NCBI GenBank assembly: GCA_002403905.1
Contig: DHIR01000044.1
Span: 18,505-51,516 of the forward strand
Direction: 5' to 3'
DNA length: 33,012 nucleotides
Source: Mucilaginibacter sp. UBA4741
GTDB lineage: Bacteria; Bacteroidota; Bacteroidia; Sphingobacteriales; Sphingobacteriaceae
The notes under the pieces were generated by a model. The model was not told the DNA's origin. It was given only the letters and a program-made list of their open reading frames with translations, and searched no databases. The first letter of the stretch is position 1. The number at the start of each line of letters is the position of its first letter. The translations under genes and the position numbers were made by a program. This document shows positions 1 through 7,888 of this stretch, piece by piece.

Positions 1-66
1 TTTCCGCCAAAGGCGAAGAGAGGGATGACGAGCGAAGCGATGTCAGGGTGAGTAAACGGCGCGCGT
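1..66 (+). repeat. Dispersed palindromic repeat, copy 1 (left edge cut)
   Basis: This copy begins TTTCCGCCAAAGGCGAAGAG and ends in GGGTGAGTAAACGGCGCGCG. A second copy at 6292-6360 has the same hairpin arm followed by GGGTGAGTCAACGGCGCGCG, so the unit is a repeat with a hairpin at one end and a conserved tail. The left arm of the hairpin is probably cut by the window start. No coding potential is evident. Bases 67-195 up to the next gene show nothing else I can name. Confidence 0.6.
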
Positions 67-195
67 TTTTCCAAGGCTCCGCGCTGCATTGCGAGCGTTA
101 GCGTGATATTTGGTGATTTGTTTACTTTCTGCCGATAAAACTCCCGTTGCAAAAGGTTTAATTTGATTAAATCTTAACCACTAAAACCAAGAGCA

Positions 196-684
196 ATGGA
201 TCAACAACAACTATTTGTAAAAATGGCAGTCGACGGCTGGAACCAGCAAATTAAATTCACCAATAACACATTGGATAAAATATCTGACGAGGAGCTGCTT
301 AATGAAATATCGCCGGGAAAAAATCGCGGCATTTATTTATTAGGGCATTTAGTTGCCGTGCACGACCAATTGTTGGCATTACTTCGTTTTGAAGACCCAT
401 CATATCCCGAACTTCGACCTGTTTTTATTGAAGCCCCCGATAAAGCAATTGCCGACCTTCCGCCCGTTAGCCAGTTAAGAGCGCAATGGCATGCAGTTAA
501 CAACAAATTTTCGGCACATATTGACAGCCTGCAACCGGCAGATTGGTTTACACGACACGCCAGTGTATCAGAAGAAGATTTTGAAAAAGAACCGCATAGA
601 AACCGCCTTAACGTTTTAATGAGCCGCACCAGCCACCTGGCCAATCACCGGGGGCAAATCGTATTATTGGTGCCAAAGGGCTAA
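196..684 (+). CDS. DinB-like domain protein
   Basis: The 162-residue protein has the layout of the DinB/YfiT four-helix bundle superfamily. A histidine in the second helix region (H51, in GHLVAVHD) and a C-terminal pair H147 and H151 (in SHLANHRGQ) fit the three-histidine metal site of the family, and the ending HRGQIVLLVPKG is typical. Members include metal-dependent thiol transferases, but many have no known substrate and I cannot assign one here. It is cytoplasmic, with no signal peptide. The start at 196 is the first ATG, preceded by an A-rich stretch and no Shine-Dalgarno sequence. The length is normal for the family. It stands alone, with no operon partner downstream. Confidence 0.75.
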   Translation: MDQQQLFVKMAVDGWNQQIKFTNNTLDKISDEELLNEISPGKNRGIYLLGHLVAVHDQLLALLRFEDPSYPELRPVFIEAPDKAIADLPPVSQLRAQWHAVNNKFSAHIDSLQPADWFTRHASVSEEDFEKEPHRNRLNVLMSRTSHLANHRGQIVLLVPKG

Positions 685-722
685 ACTTTGCGGTGGGGGA
701 AACGCTTAGCGGTATAGGCGGT

Positions 723-899
723 ATGTCAGCAAACTTAAAAATCATTTCAGATTTAAGGAACTTTATTGCGCTTTCTTCTCAGGAAAGTGAGTTAAAAAAT
801 TTATTTACAACGTCACCCAAGGAGGGGGTTGTGCAACCTAAATCTGTACAATTGGGTCAGGACGACTTCATCCCCTGGAAAAGAGGGATATCGTTATAG
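723..899 (+). pseudogene. Possible remnant of a Crp/Fnr-type regulator N-terminus
   Basis: The frame codes for 58 residues from the ATG at 723 (an upstream in-frame ATG lies at 693). The stretch DLRNFIALSSQESELKNLF resembles the N-terminal helix of Crp/Fnr-family proteins, which often reads as a basic helix, then LS or LT, then acidic residues. It then diverges and stops before any complete cyclic-nucleotide-binding fold. It may be a decayed fragment or a small protein of unknown role. The gap from 685 to 1021 otherwise contains only the hairpin at 938-964. Low confidence; the resemblance is by eye only. Confidence 0.25.
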
Positions 900-937
900 C
901 TGTGTGTTAATATCGATCAAAGTATCAAAACAAAAAA

Positions 938-964
938 CCGCCTCATAATTGACTTATGAGACGG
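938..964 (-). terminator. Rho-independent terminator of the 1022-1606 gene
   Basis: On the minus strand an 11-12 bp stem, CCGTCTCATAA paired with TTATGAGGCGG around a short loop, is followed directly by TTTTTTG. This is a strong intrinsic terminator 58 bases after the stop of the minus-strand gene. On the plus strand the same hairpin is followed by CCTCTTTT, so it may also stop transcription coming from the DinB side. Confidence 0.8.
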
Positions 965-1021
965 CCTCTTTTAACAACTTTTGTATCATCAAAAATAGTC
1001 AACCTTTTTTAGGAGTTCACA

Positions 1022-1606
1022 TTAAAAGTGAGTTAAAGTAATGTCAATACCTACGGAGCCACTCGTTGCCCAACCATATTTGTCGGTACCGTCTACTATT
1101 AAGTAATAAGTACCGGCACTCGCGTAATATTGGATTACGGGTTGCAAAAAGTTGTGGCCATTGTTATCCCCAGAGCCGTCGCCATCATCACCGGAGGTAA
1201 TTGGGTTCATGCTGGAGTCAAACAAATAGAAAACGCTATCAAAATCAGAAGTACCACCGTGTATGGTTAAGTAACCATCATCTTTTAAAGTTATCTCGAT
1301 CCACTTATCAGTACCGGAATGACCGGGATTGGCGGGATTGGGTTCATACGCATCAGTAAGAGGAGAACACGAAGTACACGCACTCGTTTGCTTATGGTTT
1401 TGGTATTGGGTATAATCATAGCCGAAAGTCAGAGTATCAGGATCAGCTTGGGTGCCAATATAGTATCTTTGAGCTTTGGTTGATAATGAACAGGTAAGCA
1501 AAAATAATGCAGCGCATAAGCTGTAAAGAAATTTCCTGTTTACTGATGTAACAGGGCTCAGTTTTGACATAGTAGCCTTTTCGATAGTACTGTTTAATTT
1601 TTCCAT
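1022..1606 (-). CDS. Small secreted beta-rich protein, PPC-like
   Basis: A protein of 194 residues from the first ATG, or 182 from the internal Met13 (ATG at 1570). An N-terminal signal peptide is visible: basic residues around NRK, then the hydrophobic core FLYSLCAALFLLTCSLS, with cleavage likely after KAQ. The mature part is rich in Gly, Asp and aromatics. It contains YLTIHGGTSDFDSVFYLFDS and a closing segment YASAGTYYLIVDGTD, a pattern typical of bacterial pre-peptidase C-terminal (PPC) beta-sandwich domains. Such domains are usually attached to secreted enzymes; here one appears alone. The Asp-rich loop GDDGDGSGDNNG could bind calcium. Function unknown. It is monocistronic, with a strong terminator downstream. 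Confidence 0.6.
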   Translation of the reverse strand: MEKLNSTIEKATMSKLSPVTSVNRKFLYSLCAALFLLTCSLSTKAQRYYIGTQADPDTLTFGYDYTQYQNHKQTSACTSCSPLTDAYEPNPANPGHSGTDKWIEITLKDDGYLTIHGGTSDFDSVFYLFDSSMNPITSGDDGDGSGDNNGHNFLQPVIQYYASAGTYYLIVDGTDKYGWATSGSVGIDITLTHF

Positions 1607-1918
1607 GATTTTTTGGTTTTTAATTTTTAGTTATCCAATATTAACTAAAATGTAAATTCGTTTTTATTTTATTACATGAAGAACAAGGTTTGGCATGACG
1701 AAATGGCTTTTTGCATACACCAAACCTCAATAAGCAATAATTACCTATCGGCTTTACACAAGGTTGCCGGTATATCGTCAAATTTATTTACCAAACCACT
1801 GGTAGTATACAAATTATATCTGCTTAATTTTCGCCTACGAAGTAACTTTATTAAAAAAAATCCGTATAAAATGATTAGTTTTAGCCCTAAGACCAACACC
1901 TAAACCAATTTTACCGTC
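1607..1918. other. Intergenic region between divergent genes
   Basis: This AT-rich 312-base gap must carry the promoters of the minus-strand secreted gene and the plus-strand LytTR gene. A 75-codon open frame at 1676-1903 has no recognisable domain or start context, and I do not treat it as a gene. I see no clear hairpin or repeat here. Confidence 0.5.
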
Positions 1919-2683
1919 ATGATATCTCATCTTGCCAAAACGGAAACATTTTCATTGTACGTTATCGAAGAAAGCGCAGCAGTGAATAGCATAGCCAACC
2001 ATTTACATCATCATACAGATTTTATACTGGCAGGCAGTCAAGCAGACCCGAATATTGCTTTAGAGGAAATTCTTAAAAAAGACCGATTTCCGGATGCTGT
2101 GATCGTAAATATTGAAGTGTGCGCGGCCCATCAAAGCAATCTGCCCGAATTAATAACAAATCACACTTCACTGATCATTACCTCCCGATCTGAGGAAGAT
2201 GCGGTGCTGGCGTTCAACTATAAGGCTGTCGATTTTCTGATCAACCCAATAAGTTTAACGCAGTTGAACCGCGCTTTGAATAAAGTAAGATCCGGCAAAT
2301 ACCCGGCGCCCCAAAATGACCTATCCCGGCATTTTTATATTCAAAGCGAAGCAAAAGGAAAGATGATCCGCCTGAATCATGATGATATTTTTTATGTTGA
2401 GGCTTGCCAAAACTATGTGACCATTTACCTCGAAAAAAGCAAATATGTCACTTATTTAACCATGAAGGAATCGGAGCAAAAGTTATCAAACGCGTCATTT
2501 TTGCGCATTCATAAATCATATCTTGTCAATGAGTCAAAGATCCGCTCGGTTGATCGCGATTATGTCATCTTAGAAAACAATTTCTTCTTAAAGATAGGTG
2601 CCAACTACAAAGAAAGTATGTTGGCATCCCTTCATCCAAATTTTTTTATTTCGAAGCGTAGTGGTTTCAGGGTGGCAAAATAG
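1919..2683 (+). CDS. LytTR-family DNA-binding protein with a degenerate receiver domain
   Basis: This 254-residue protein has the two-part layout of an LytR/AlgR response regulator. Residues about 12-125 follow the receiver fold and about 138-235 are a LytTR DNA-binding domain, with FYVEACQNYVTIYLEKSKY and SFLRIHKSYLVN being characteristic. The receiver lacks key residues. The phospho-accepting Asp position in DAVIVNIEV is Asn64, the conserved Lys of the usual KP motif is Asn109 (FLINPIS), and the N-terminal acidic pair is reduced to VIEES. The Thr/Ser position is kept (IITSRSEE). It therefore probably does not respond to phosphorylation in the usual way. No histidine kinase is adjacent. Target genes cannot be told from the sequence. 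Confidence 0.85.
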   Translation: MISHLAKTETFSLYVIEESAAVNSIANHLHHHTDFILAGSQADPNIALEEILKKDRFPDAVIVNIEVCAAHQSNLPELITNHTSLIITSRSEEDAVLAFNYKAVDFLINPISLTQLNRALNKVRSGKYPAPQNDLSRHFYIQSEAKGKMIRLNHDDIFYVEACQNYVTIYLEKSKYVTYLTMKESEQKLSNASFLRIHKSYLVNESKIRSVDRDYVILENNFFLKIGANYKESMLASLHPNFFISKRSGFRVAK

Positions 2684-2711
2684 TTGCTTTTCACCCTATT
2701 AACTGTGCCTT

Positions 2712-2863
2712 TGCCCCATAGGGGCTACCTGTTTGTAGCCTATTATAGCAATATTATTTTTTTGCCCCGTAGGCGGCAACACTTCGCCTAATTGGGTAGC
2801 CCTTAACAGGGCAATTAGATATTAATTATTGTTTTTCTACAAACAGGTAGCCCCTACGGGGCA
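2712..2863. repeat. Element with 27-bp inverted repeats
   Basis: A 27-base segment at 2712-2738, beginning TGCCCCATAGGGGCTACC, recurs in inverted orientation at 2837-2863 with one mismatch. The arms flank 98 bases of AT-rich sequence. Inside lies an imperfect hairpin at 2788-2818, with outer CTAATTG/CAATTAG and inner GCCCT/AGGGC arms, and a related GCCCCGTAGG fragment at 2764-2773. It has no coding potential. It sits just after the LytTR stop codon and before the convergent gene, as REP-like or MITE-like elements often do. Whether it is mobile cannot be told from a single copy. Confidence 0.7.
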
Positions 2864-2948
2864 TGAATGGTTTTTGTTGAATTCTTGTGCCCCTTTGCTG
2901 TCGCACAGGGCCATTGCTTTTTTACTCCATCCCCGGCACAAACGCCCC

Positions 2949-4550
2949 CTATTTTGGATTAATTACCATGCCCTTGTCCTCGCGAAGAAGCTGAAAAAGG
3001 TGGTCGGGGCGAACAACTACATAGTCTTCACTCAATGAATTAGCCACATTTTTAAAACTTGTAGGCGTTACACCCTTCCAGGGCTGTGCCTGTATGATGA
3101 CAAACCGCGGCGAGGTTTTATCCCAACCGGCGGCGGCCCTGGCGATATGATCTTTCATCGCCTGTTCATTTGTACAGTAGTTACAGCCAAGTGCCATTCC
3201 CGGTAAGCTATCATTATAGACAGTGAGCCCGCCACCGGTGTTTTGTGCAGTTACACCAAGCAACGATTTTGCCTGGGTGGCATACATCTGCCCGACATTT
3301 GGGTTGATACCGCCGGTGATAGTGTTCCAGATGGTGATTACCCGCAGACCAGCACGATTAGTATAGTCCTGGGTTTTAGAAACAAACTGTTTGAGCAGTT
3401 TTTCATCAGACCAGGTATTAGGATAGGTATAACCATAGCCGGAAGGCCCGGAAATGAGGTTATCATTAATGGTGGATGTTTGATAATAATAATTAAGTAC
3501 GCCAGGCATGGCATCCAGCATGGCAGGCGACACCGTCCAACCCATGGGGACAGCACCCCGGTCGGGATTATCCCAAAGCTTACGCATGGCATGTTCTAAA
3601 AATTGTAAGTTGTCCCCATCACTCAATATAAACGCAACATAGATCTTATTTTGGAGTGCCGGTTTTGGGGGTATGGGTTTGATATTTATTTTCCTTGATG
3701 TACCACTATATACCGTCAGGTTAAAACACCAATCGCTTGCGATGGTTGCGATGCCATATTTAGAAGCTCTTGTAACCCCCGGCGCTTCCTCTGGCCACCA
3801 GCCCATATAGGGTGAACCGGGAGACATGGAAGATAGAAATTTGTCGAGCAATTCACTTTCACCGGCTACTTTAGGATCGAGCCATATTGTTGCAACACCC
3901 AACGCTACCGCATATTCGCGAAGCGCTGCTTTATGCGCATTAGGGTTTAGCCCGATCAATAAACGGTGATCAAGTTTTGGCCAATAGGTATTATATAGCG
4001 ACTGATAAACTTCCAGCTTACTGCTAAATTTTCCCCTAAGATCAAGCAATACCGGCAAATTATAAGGAGGAGCGGTTAATTTAGATAGCAATAATGGCGA
4101 GGCTATCAGTGCGCCTTTGCTTTTTGCAAGTACGGTGGCCAGGTTGATGGTATGTATTTGGGCGGTATCATAAACGATCAGGCCCGAAATTTCACTCCGG
4201 TATTTAGCGATCAGGTCCCATTTGTCGGCAGGTTCAGACCAGCTTAAGCCCAGGGACTGTAGCCAAGTATGCGGCCCTTCGCCGGAAGCATTACCTTCAT
4301 AGGAAAATATACGGGGTTTAGTTTTATTTACGATACCCTTTAGCGAAGCAAACAGGTACTGTTCTGCGGATGCGTAAGGAGAGTTTTGACGGGGGAGAAT
4401 AATTAAATCCTGGACCTGCGCAGGCGCCGGGAAGGACGGAAGCAGCTGGCCGGACGGCCATTTGATCTGGGCCATGGATGGCGTAACGAACAAATTAAAC
4501 AAAAGAAAGCATACAGCTTTAATTCTAAGCATTTTAATCAGTTTTATCAT
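2949..4550 (-). CDS. Secreted GxGYxYP-family putative glycoside hydrolase
   Basis: The 533-residue protein has an N-terminal signal peptide (KAVCFLLFNLFVTPSMAQ, cleavage near residue 28). The motif GPSGYGYTYP at 368-377 names the GxGYxYP family, a group of secreted Bacteroidota proteins predicted to be glycoside hydrolases. The conserved ILSDGDNLQF at 308-317 is also typical. The N-terminal half (about 45-290) matches the separate N-terminal domain found in this family. Length is normal for a full two-domain member. Substrate and catalytic residues are unknown; no biochemical role can be read from the sequence. It is monocistronic, convergent with the LytTR gene, and the IS lies upstream of its start. 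Confidence 0.8.
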   Translation of the reverse strand: MIKLIKMLRIKAVCFLLFNLFVTPSMAQIKWPSGQLLPSFPAPAQVQDLIILPRQNSPYASAEQYLFASLKGIVNKTKPRIFSYEGNASGEGPHTWLQSLGLSWSEPADKWDLIAKYRSEISGLIVYDTAQIHTINLATVLAKSKGALIASPLLLSKLTAPPYNLPVLLDLRGKFSSKLEVYQSLYNTYWPKLDHRLLIGLNPNAHKAALREYAVALGVATIWLDPKVAGESELLDKFLSSMSPGSPYMGWWPEEAPGVTRASKYGIATIASDWCFNLTVYSGTSRKINIKPIPPKPALQNKIYVAFILSDGDNLQFLEHAMRKLWDNPDRGAVPMGWTVSPAMLDAMPGVLNYYYQTSTINDNLISGPSGYGYTYPNTWSDEKLLKQFVSKTQDYTNRAGLRVITIWNTITGGINPNVGQMYATQAKSLLGVTAQNTGGGLTVYNDSLPGMALGCNYCTNEQAMKDHIARAAAGWDKTSPRFVIIQAQPWKGVTPTSFKNVANSLSEDYVVVRPDHLFQLLREDKGMVINPK

Positions 4551-4613
4551 CGGTTAAATATAAGTTAATGTTCATCAATTTTTGTCTAAGTCGCGTAAAC
4601 CTATCGGCATAGG

Positions 4614-4654
4614 CTCACCCCGCGACTCTGCGAGCGCGACCCTCTCTTCCGCAA
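4614..4654 (-). repeat. Dispersed palindromic repeat, left half interrupted by the IS
   Basis: Read on the minus strand this begins GCGGAAGAGAGGGTCGCGCT and continues to GGGGTGAG, resembling the repeats at 1-66 and 6292-6360 in the GAAGAG(A)GGG start and GGGTGAG tail. On the plus strand it ends ACCCTCTCTTCCGC-AA exactly at the IS inverted repeat. The complementary arm GCGGTAAAGAGGG lies on the other side of the IS at 6259-6271. Confidence 0.55.
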
Positions 4655-4673
4655 GGTGGCTGTTGCACAACCA
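4655..4673 (+). repeat. IS terminal inverted repeat, left
   Basis: GGTGGCTGTTGCACAACCA, 55 bases before the transposase start. It pairs with 6238-6256 with one mismatch. Confidence 0.88.
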
Positions 4674-4727
4674 ACAGGTGTTAATAAGGTTATTTGAATA
4701 GTTTTAGGGGAATAAGTAAATTAGTTC

Positions 4728-6182
4728 ATGCAAGGAAAAAAAAACTACCAGAAAAAGCTATTCATCAAGTTTCAGCTATCAGACCATGTTCCTGCTGATA
4801 ATTTGTACAGGCGGTTAAATGAAGTAATTGATTTTAACTTTTTATACAAGTCAACGGCTAAATATTATGGTTCGGAGGGTCAAAAGAGTATTGATCCGGT
4901 GGTTTTTATGAAGTTAATACTGGCGGGATACTTAGAAAATATGAACAGCGACCGCCGCATTATAAATGCCCTGAGGTTACGCCTGGACATCCGGTACTTT
5001 ATTGGTTATGACCTGGATGAGGAACTGCCATGGCACAGCACATTAAGCAGGACAAGGCAATTATATGGAGCGCATGTATTTACAGAATTGTTTAAAAAAG
5101 TATTGAAGCAATGTATTGATAAGGGTATGGTATCGGGCAGAAGACAGGCAATTGATAGTGTATATATAAAAGCAAATGCTGCTATGGATAGTATGGTTGA
5201 AAAAGCCATATTGGACGATGCCGGTGATTATGGAAAGGAACTGGATGCAAATCAGGAAGCACCGGTAAATCAAGGTGTTATAGAGGATGATAAAGACAAA
5301 AACGATCAGGGTACTGAAAAGAAGCCTCATCCCACAGCAAAAACACATTACAGCCCGGTTGACCCTGATGCACGCTTATCCACCAAGAAGGGCAAGATGC
5401 CGGATCTGAATTATCTAGGACAGGTTAGCGTAGACACAGCCAGCCATATAATTACCCATGTGCAAGCCTTTTGCGCTGACAAACAAGATAACCAATGTTT
5501 ACCCGGCATGCTTGTACATGTAGTGAGCAATCTAAAAGAGCATGATATTGCCCTGCAGGAAGTGGTAGCTGACAGAGGCTATAGCAGCGGCAAAACATTG
5601 AAAACACTTGAAGCGATGGGTATTACCGGGTTTATTCCCAATACAGGAACTTTCCACTACGACCACGAAGGCTTTATCTACCATGCAGAAGGTGATTATT
5701 ATGAATGCAAAAATGGAAAAGCATTAACCTTGCAGGGAACCTACAATGATAAAAAGCGTTACAGAAGAACCCGTAAGCTTTGTATGGGATGCCCTTTTAA
5801 AGACAGTTGCATAGGTGATAAACAAGAAATGGCCATAAATGTGACTATCTACAGGCCTTATTTTGAGCGGATGCACGTAAGAATGCAAACCAGGAAGGCG
5901 AACCATATGATGAAGAAACGCCAGAGTACGGTTGAACCGGTGATCGGATCGCTTGTTGGCAATCATGCAATAAAGAAAGTTAATTCAAGAGGCCTGGCCC
6001 AGGCAAATAAATGCTTAACTATGGCTGCTATTGCTTACAACATCAAAAAACTATTGAACTATAGGCCACGGCGCATCCATGATAACATTAATGCAATAAA
6101 AAGTGAAATAAACAAAGGTATCTACAAGGCTATAACCGTCATAGAATGTTTATTGACGGACTATACTTTGATGCCGCAGTAA
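4728..6182 (+). CDS. IS1182-family DDE transposase
   Basis: A transposase of 484 residues, full length for the family. The N-terminal part (about 15-115) is the DUF772-like region with the motif DRRIINALRLRLDIRYFIGYD. Likely catalytic residues are D143 (RRQAIDSVYIKANA), D282 (VVADRGYSSGKT) and E403 (KRQSTVEPVIGSL). A Lys/Asp/Glu-rich variable stretch lies at 155-225, and a cysteine cluster CMGCPFKDSC at 352-361 precedes the Glu motif, as is common in this family. It cuts and joins DNA at the 19-bp ends. The ATG at 4728 is the natural start just inside the left end. No frameshift or stop interrupts it. Confidence 0.95.
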   Translation: MQGKKNYQKKLFIKFQLSDHVPADNLYRRLNEVIDFNFLYKSTAKYYGSEGQKSIDPVVFMKLILAGYLENMNSDRRIINALRLRLDIRYFIGYDLDEELPWHSTLSRTRQLYGAHVFTELFKKVLKQCIDKGMVSGRRQAIDSVYIKANAAMDSMVEKAILDDAGDYGKELDANQEAPVNQGVIEDDKDKNDQGTEKKPHPTAKTHYSPVDPDARLSTKKGKMPDLNYLGQVSVDTASHIITHVQAFCADKQDNQCLPGMLVHVVSNLKEHDIALQEVVADRGYSSGKTLKTLEAMGITGFIPNTGTFHYDHEGFIYHAEGDYYECKNGKALTLQGTYNDKKRYRRTRKLCMGCPFKDSCIGDKQEMAINVTIYRPYFERMHVRMQTRKANHMMKKRQSTVEPVIGSLVGNHAIKKVNSRGLAQANKCLTMAAIAYNIKKLLNYRPRRIHDNINAIKSEINKGIYKAITVIECLLTDYTLMPQ

Positions 6183-6237
6183 AAAGATAGCTAACTCAGA
6201 TAAATTGAATATGCTGCCTTTCTAATAAATAATGCCC

Positions 6238-6256
6238 TGGTTGCGCAACAGCCACC
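6238..6256 (-). repeat. IS terminal inverted repeat, right
   Basis: TGGTTGCGCAACAGCCACC, the inverted counterpart of 4655-4673 with one mismatch, lies 55 bases after the transposase stop codon. Confidence 0.88.
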
Positions 6257-6258
6257 AA

Positions 6259-6360
6259 GCGGTAAAGAGGGCAAAAGTTCACAAATAAATAGCCCTCTTT
6301 CCGCGCAGCGAAGAGGGTGATCCAGCGAAGCGTAGACCGGGTGAGTCAACGGCGCGCGTT
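6259..6360 (+). repeat. Dispersed palindromic repeat, copies flanking the IS
   Basis: GCGGTAAAGAGGGC at 6259-6272 can pair with GCCCTCTTTCCGC at 6292-6304 across a 19-base AT-rich loop. The second arm also opens a compact hairpin, CCCTCTT paired with AAGAGGG at 6293-6317. It continues with the tail GGGTGAGTCAACGGCGCGCG also seen at 41-65. It lies between the IS and the convergent end of the 6366-7883 gene. Confidence 0.6.
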
Positions 6361-6365
6361 CAAAC

Positions 6366-7883
6366 CTACCCCTTCCCCGCAAAAAAATCCTTAACCGCTT
6401 TGCCGCCACCTGCTATATTTGGCAATTTCATTTCAGAATATTTACGCGCGAAGATGATACCCTCGGCCCCGGCTTTTAAAGCTGTCATGGTTGAGCGGTA
6501 AGCATCCTCGGGCGTGGTTTGCTTATTTTTGGCAGCGTTGGGGATATCGATATCCAGCCCGGCGTAGATCTTGCATTTGCCTTGCACACTATCCAGCGCT
6601 CGTTTGGTTTCTTTGGCTACATAATCTTGTGGCATGCCTTCTTTGCCTAAAGTGGCTAGGTCCATGTCCTGGTAATTCATAAAGCGATTGTTCAGTTTCA
6701 GGTATTCCTCTTTTGACAAGTCGCCAAAAACGGTTGAGGCATTTGAGTTGATATAACCCGCATACCGCGAGCCGCCTACTATGTTATAAATAACCGGCTT
6801 AATAAAATCGGCATAAGCCAAACGCTCGTAAGGCATCTCGGCCTTGGTAAACGGACTCAAACTATTAGAGTGCCAGATATGGAATCCCGCCTGTATAGAA
6901 GGCTTAGCTTCTTTAGCCGATTTATATACATTAGCGTAAGTAGCATGGTTACCATCGGTCCATAATTTTTCGTAAGCCAATATCTCCGGGTAATCGGTCA
7001 AGATGCGCCAAAACTCGGCGAAATAACCATCAATAGGACGCTGGCCCTGGGTTGATTTTCTGGTAAAGTCTACCAGTTTCAAATAGCCCTCTAATGCCCT
7101 GTCCACATCAATTCCACGCGCTTTGGCAGCCTTGCGGTGATGTTCGCAAAAGCAGGTTATCCTTGTTGTTGGTTTTTCGCCTCTAAAGGGGGCGATCGCA
7201 TTATTAAACGGACCCTGCCTTTCAGAGCTCCACATCAAACCATCAATATCATAGCTTGAGCAAATATCCTTGGTCATACCGCTTATAAAGTTGATATAAT
7301 CGGGGTTCAGGTCGCAGCAGCTTTGTACATGCTGGCCATAAATACCGGTTTCCTGTAGCTTGGCAATATTGGGTACATCTTTATGCCAGGTAAAGCTATC
7401 CTGGTTAAAAACATAGGTTTTCAGTCCGCGTTTTTTTGCTTCGGGGATAACTGCCGCCAGCATATCCCAATCGCCATGATCCGGCGCTTTGGTTTCTTTT
7501 AAAATAGTGTTCTTATAAAACTGCGGATGAGGTGTAGCATAGTTTCCGCCCTTTAGATCCTGATATTCCAATTTACCATGATCCGGGAATGGATAGCCCT
7601 GGATCTGCCTCCCTGCGATACCGCTATCATAAGTAAAAGTAGCCAGGAACAAGGTGTTGATCTGTCCGCTTTCCTGGATATTATCCAAAACCTTGTTAAC
7701 ACCTTCGTCTATAAAAGAGATAGCGCCAACCTGTATGCCTACCAACATATCGTTCTTAGGTTTTATGGGAGCGGCAAAAGCGTTGTTTGCCAGCATTGAC
7801 GGTATCATTGCACCGGCACCTAAAGCCAAACTACTTTGTACAAAATCCCTGCGGGATAGGCCTGTTTTAGTTTCTTTTTCCAT
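6366..7883 (-). CDS. Tat-exported TIM-barrel-like protein, putative glycosidase
   Basis: The 505-residue protein has a twin-arginine signal: LSRRDFVQSS (R11, R12), then a hydrophobic stretch ending ANNAFA near residue 38. It is therefore exported folded, possibly with a cofactor or as part of a complex. The mature part looks like an alpha/beta barrel, with VGIQVGAISFIDEG, TLFLATFTYDSG and DIDGLMWSSERQGPF as candidate strand ends, and the acidic residues in the last are possible catalytic residues. CFCEHHRKAAKARGIDV resembles barrel helices of glycoside hydrolase 42-like or hypothetical glycosyl hydrolase proteins. I do not recognise the exact family. It starts 5 bases after the stop of the cytochrome c/sugar dehydrogenase gene, so the two are almost surely one operon and may act on the same sugar. 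Confidence 0.6.
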   Translation of the reverse strand: MEKETKTGLSRRDFVQSSLALGAGAMIPSMLANNAFAAPIKPKNDMLVGIQVGAISFIDEGVNKVLDNIQESGQINTLFLATFTYDSGIAGRQIQGYPFPDHGKLEYQDLKGGNYATPHPQFYKNTILKETKAPDHGDWDMLAAVIPEAKKRGLKTYVFNQDSFTWHKDVPNIAKLQETGIYGQHVQSCCDLNPDYINFISGMTKDICSSYDIDGLMWSSERQGPFNNAIAPFRGEKPTTRITCFCEHHRKAAKARGIDVDRALEGYLKLVDFTRKSTQGQRPIDGYFAEFWRILTDYPEILAYEKLWTDGNHATYANVYKSAKEAKPSIQAGFHIWHSNSLSPFTKAEMPYERLAYADFIKPVIYNIVGGSRYAGYINSNASTVFGDLSKEEYLKLNNRFMNYQDMDLATLGKEGMPQDYVAKETKRALDSVQGKCKIYAGLDIDIPNAAKNKQTTPEDAYRSTMTALKAGAEGIIFARKYSEMKLPNIAGGGKAVKDFFAGKG

Positions 7884-7888
7884 ATCAC

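Larger units (their letters stand above)
4655..6256 (+). mobile_element. Complete IS1182-type insertion sequence
   Basis: The element is 1602 bp and holds a single transposase gene. The left end GGTGGCTGTTGCACAACCA (4655-4673) and the reverse complement of the right end GGTGGCTGTTGCGCAACCA (6238-6256) match at 18 of 19 positions. Outside both ends lies AA, so a 2-bp duplication is possible, but the exact boundary is ambiguous. The outer flanks form the two arms of a palindrome, CCCTCTCTTCCGC and GCGGTAAAGAGGG. The element therefore sits at a hairpin apex, which fits the preference for palindromic targets reported for some IS1182-family members. It looks intact and possibly active. Confidence 0.88.

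Noticed and set aside
1676..1903. 75-codon open frame on the plus strand
   Set aside because: It lies in the AT-rich gap between divergent genes and has no recognisable domain, motif or start context; more likely promoter DNA.
5061..5348. Open frames on the minus strand inside the transposase gene
   Set aside because: Antisense to a full-length IS1182-family transposase; Cys/Ile-rich nonsense without domain features.
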